From NCBI GenBank assembly GCA_964552325.1, contig CAZKHA010000044.1, positions 1-22,832 on the forward strand: DNA of 22,832 bases. Direction: 5' to 3'. The position numbers and the translations under genes were made by a program. The DNA is from CAZKCK01 sp964552325. GTDB taxonomy: Bacteria > Bacteroidota > Bacteroidia > Bacteroidales > TTA-H9. This document shows, piece after piece, positions 21,779-22,832 of this stretch. Positions within the stretch are counted from its first letter, which is position 1. Each line of letters begins with the position of its first letter. The notes under the pieces were generated by a model that saw only the letters and a list, made by a program, of their open reading frames with translations, was not told the origin of the DNA and ran no database searches.

Positions 21779-22832
21779 ATGAAGAAAGTCCATGCCGTAG
21801 TTCGTTATGCCTTAATCGCATTGGTGGCTTTTTTAACCTTGTTTGTGATACGCATCAACCTATTGCTTCACACCAGCAATCAGGCAGTAGTTGAGAAGAA
21901 AGCAGACATTATTTCCCAACTAAACTATTTGGAAAATGAATTAAAAGCCAAGAACCTGGGAGAACGGATGCAGGATTTGTTTCCGGAGGGTTTTGTGTTT
22001 GTAAATGCTCTTTATGGGCTAAGCTGGTGCGAATTAGCGATAAACTCAAACCCAAGCGACCAGTTTATCAAAGACAAAGCTCTTCAAGAAGCCTTGTATG
22101 CTTACCAAACTCTTGATTCGCAAGAAGCCAAATGGACCTTTGATAAAGAAATGGACCCTGAATACGGTATATTTTATTTTGGGTGGAAAAATTACTTACT
22201 ATCCAAGATACTCAGGCTTGATACAAATTTTGCTGGACATGAGCTGTATATTAAAACCTTTAGCCAGCAATGCGAACACCTAAAGAAAGCCTTAAACGCA
22301 TCTGACAGCCCCTACCTTCAGTCGTATGATGGGCATGCTTGGCCAGCCGATATGTTTGTGGCGATGGCAGCTTTAAACGCATACAACCAAGTATTTAAAC
22401 CAGGGTACAATAATGAAGTAAGGCAGTGGCTCGATAAAGTTCAACAAAGGCTTGATCGCGAGACAAAAATGGTTCCACACAGCGTAAACTCCGAAACGGG
22501 TATGCCAATACAAGGTTCAAGAGGCTCGTCGATGAGTTTGGTTTTACGGTTATTGCCCGATATTGATTCAGCATTCGCACAAAAACAATTTTTGCTTTTT
22601 AAAAATCGTTTTTCCACAAAAACCCTCGGTCTTCCAACAATTTCGGAGTATCCAAAAGGCAAAAAGGGAAGTGGTGACATTGACTCAGGACCCGTTGTTT
22701 TTGGCGTTGGTACTGCCGCCACCATTATGATGATTGGTGTTTATGCAAATTATGGTGAAGCCGAACTGTCAGCAAAGCAGTATGCAACCATAAACGCGTT
22801 TGGATTTGCATCACGATGGTCAGGCCAAAAGA
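21779..22832 (+). CDS. membrane-anchored protein, helical-barrel-like, incomplete at the window edge
   Basis: An uninterrupted frame of 351 codons starts at ATG 21779 and runs off the right edge. It begins MKKVHAVVRY followed by one hydrophobic segment (ALIALVAFLTLFVI, about residues 11-24), which would place the rest on the periplasmic side. The soluble part has features of (alpha/alpha)6-barrel proteins: FPEGFVFVNALYGLSWCELA at about 68-87, EYGIFYFGWKNYL, YDGHAWPADMFVAMAALNAY, VNSETGMPIQGSRGSSMSLV and GSGDIDSGPVVFGVGTAAT. It reminds me of the linalool dehydratase/isomerase-like domain family, but this is tentative and the C-terminus is missing. Function not known. Confidence 0.75.
   Translation, partial: MKKVHAVVRYALIALVAFLTLFVIRINLLLHTSNQAVVEKKADIISQLNYLENELKAKNLGERMQDLFPEGFVFVNALYGLSWCELAINSNPSDQFIKDKALQEALYAYQTLDSQEAKWTFDKEMDPEYGIFYFGWKNYLLSKILRLDTNFAGHELYIKTFSQQCEHLKKALNASDSPYLQSYDGHAWPADMFVAMAALNAYNQVFKPGYNNEVRQWLDKVQQRLDRETKMVPHSVNSETGMPIQGSRGSSMSLVLRLLPDIDSAFAQKQFLLFKNRFSTKTLGLPTISEYPKGKKGSGDIDSGPVVFGVGTAATIMMIGVYANYGEAELSAKQYATINAFGFASRWSGQK

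Noticed and set aside
22441..22725. A 94-codon minus-strand open frame near the right edge
   Set aside because: It is antisense to the long uninterrupted plus-strand frame from 21779, which has a membrane anchor, conserved-looking motifs and a promoter.

Overview
This window looks like the chromosome of a Bacteroidetes (Bacteroidota) bacterium that carries the type IX secretion system. Four things point there: (1) genes are preceded by TAnnTTTG-type -7 elements with a TTTG/TTG -33 element about 17-19 nt upstream, the Bacteroidetes sigma-factor signature; (2) a secreted protein ends in a type IX (Por) sorting domain; (3) there is a decayed GxxExxY-family gene; (4) most ribosomal genes lack a Shine-Dalgarno sequence. 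I cannot place it to genus.

Positions 1-10994 hold one long minus-strand ribosomal operon, read from right to left: rpsL, rpsG, fusA, rpsJ, rplC, rplD, rplW, rplB, rpsS, rplV, rpsC, rplP, rpmC, rpsQ, rplN, rplX, rplE, rpsN, rpsH, rplF and the first 15 codons of rplR at the window edge. The str, S10 and spc operons of E. coli are joined without a break and without tuf. Gaps are at most 37 nt, and I see no internal terminator. A near-consensus promoter lies about 55 nt upstream of rpsL. A second minus-strand promoter candidate lies about 270 nt further upstream, and the interval between them contains several inverted repeats.

Positions 11269-16409 hold a small cell-surface glycan set: a GT4 glycosyltransferase, a translationally coupled formyltransferase-like/beta-propeller protein, a convergent SAM-dependent methyltransferase, and an oligosaccharide flippase. 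Together they suggest building, modifying and exporting a glycan or glycolipid, but no polymerase or priming transferase is visible here.

Positions 16490-18974 hold a CcmF/CcsA-type cytochrome c maturation protein with its own promoter and a strong intrinsic terminator. Positions 18975-19592 are a degenerate region with CACAAGG-type repeats and a GxxExxY pseudogene carrying a frameshift and a nonsense codon. Positions 19593-21334 hold a secreted Asp-box beta-propeller protein with a type IX sorting domain. From 21779 to the right edge there is an incomplete membrane-anchored protein, open at the end of the window.

I find no tRNA, rRNA, CRISPR array, insertion sequence or prophage. The items most worth a second look are the formyltransferase/propeller fusion with a Ser at the usual catalytic Asn position, the structured region upstream of rpsL, and the truncated protein at the right edge.
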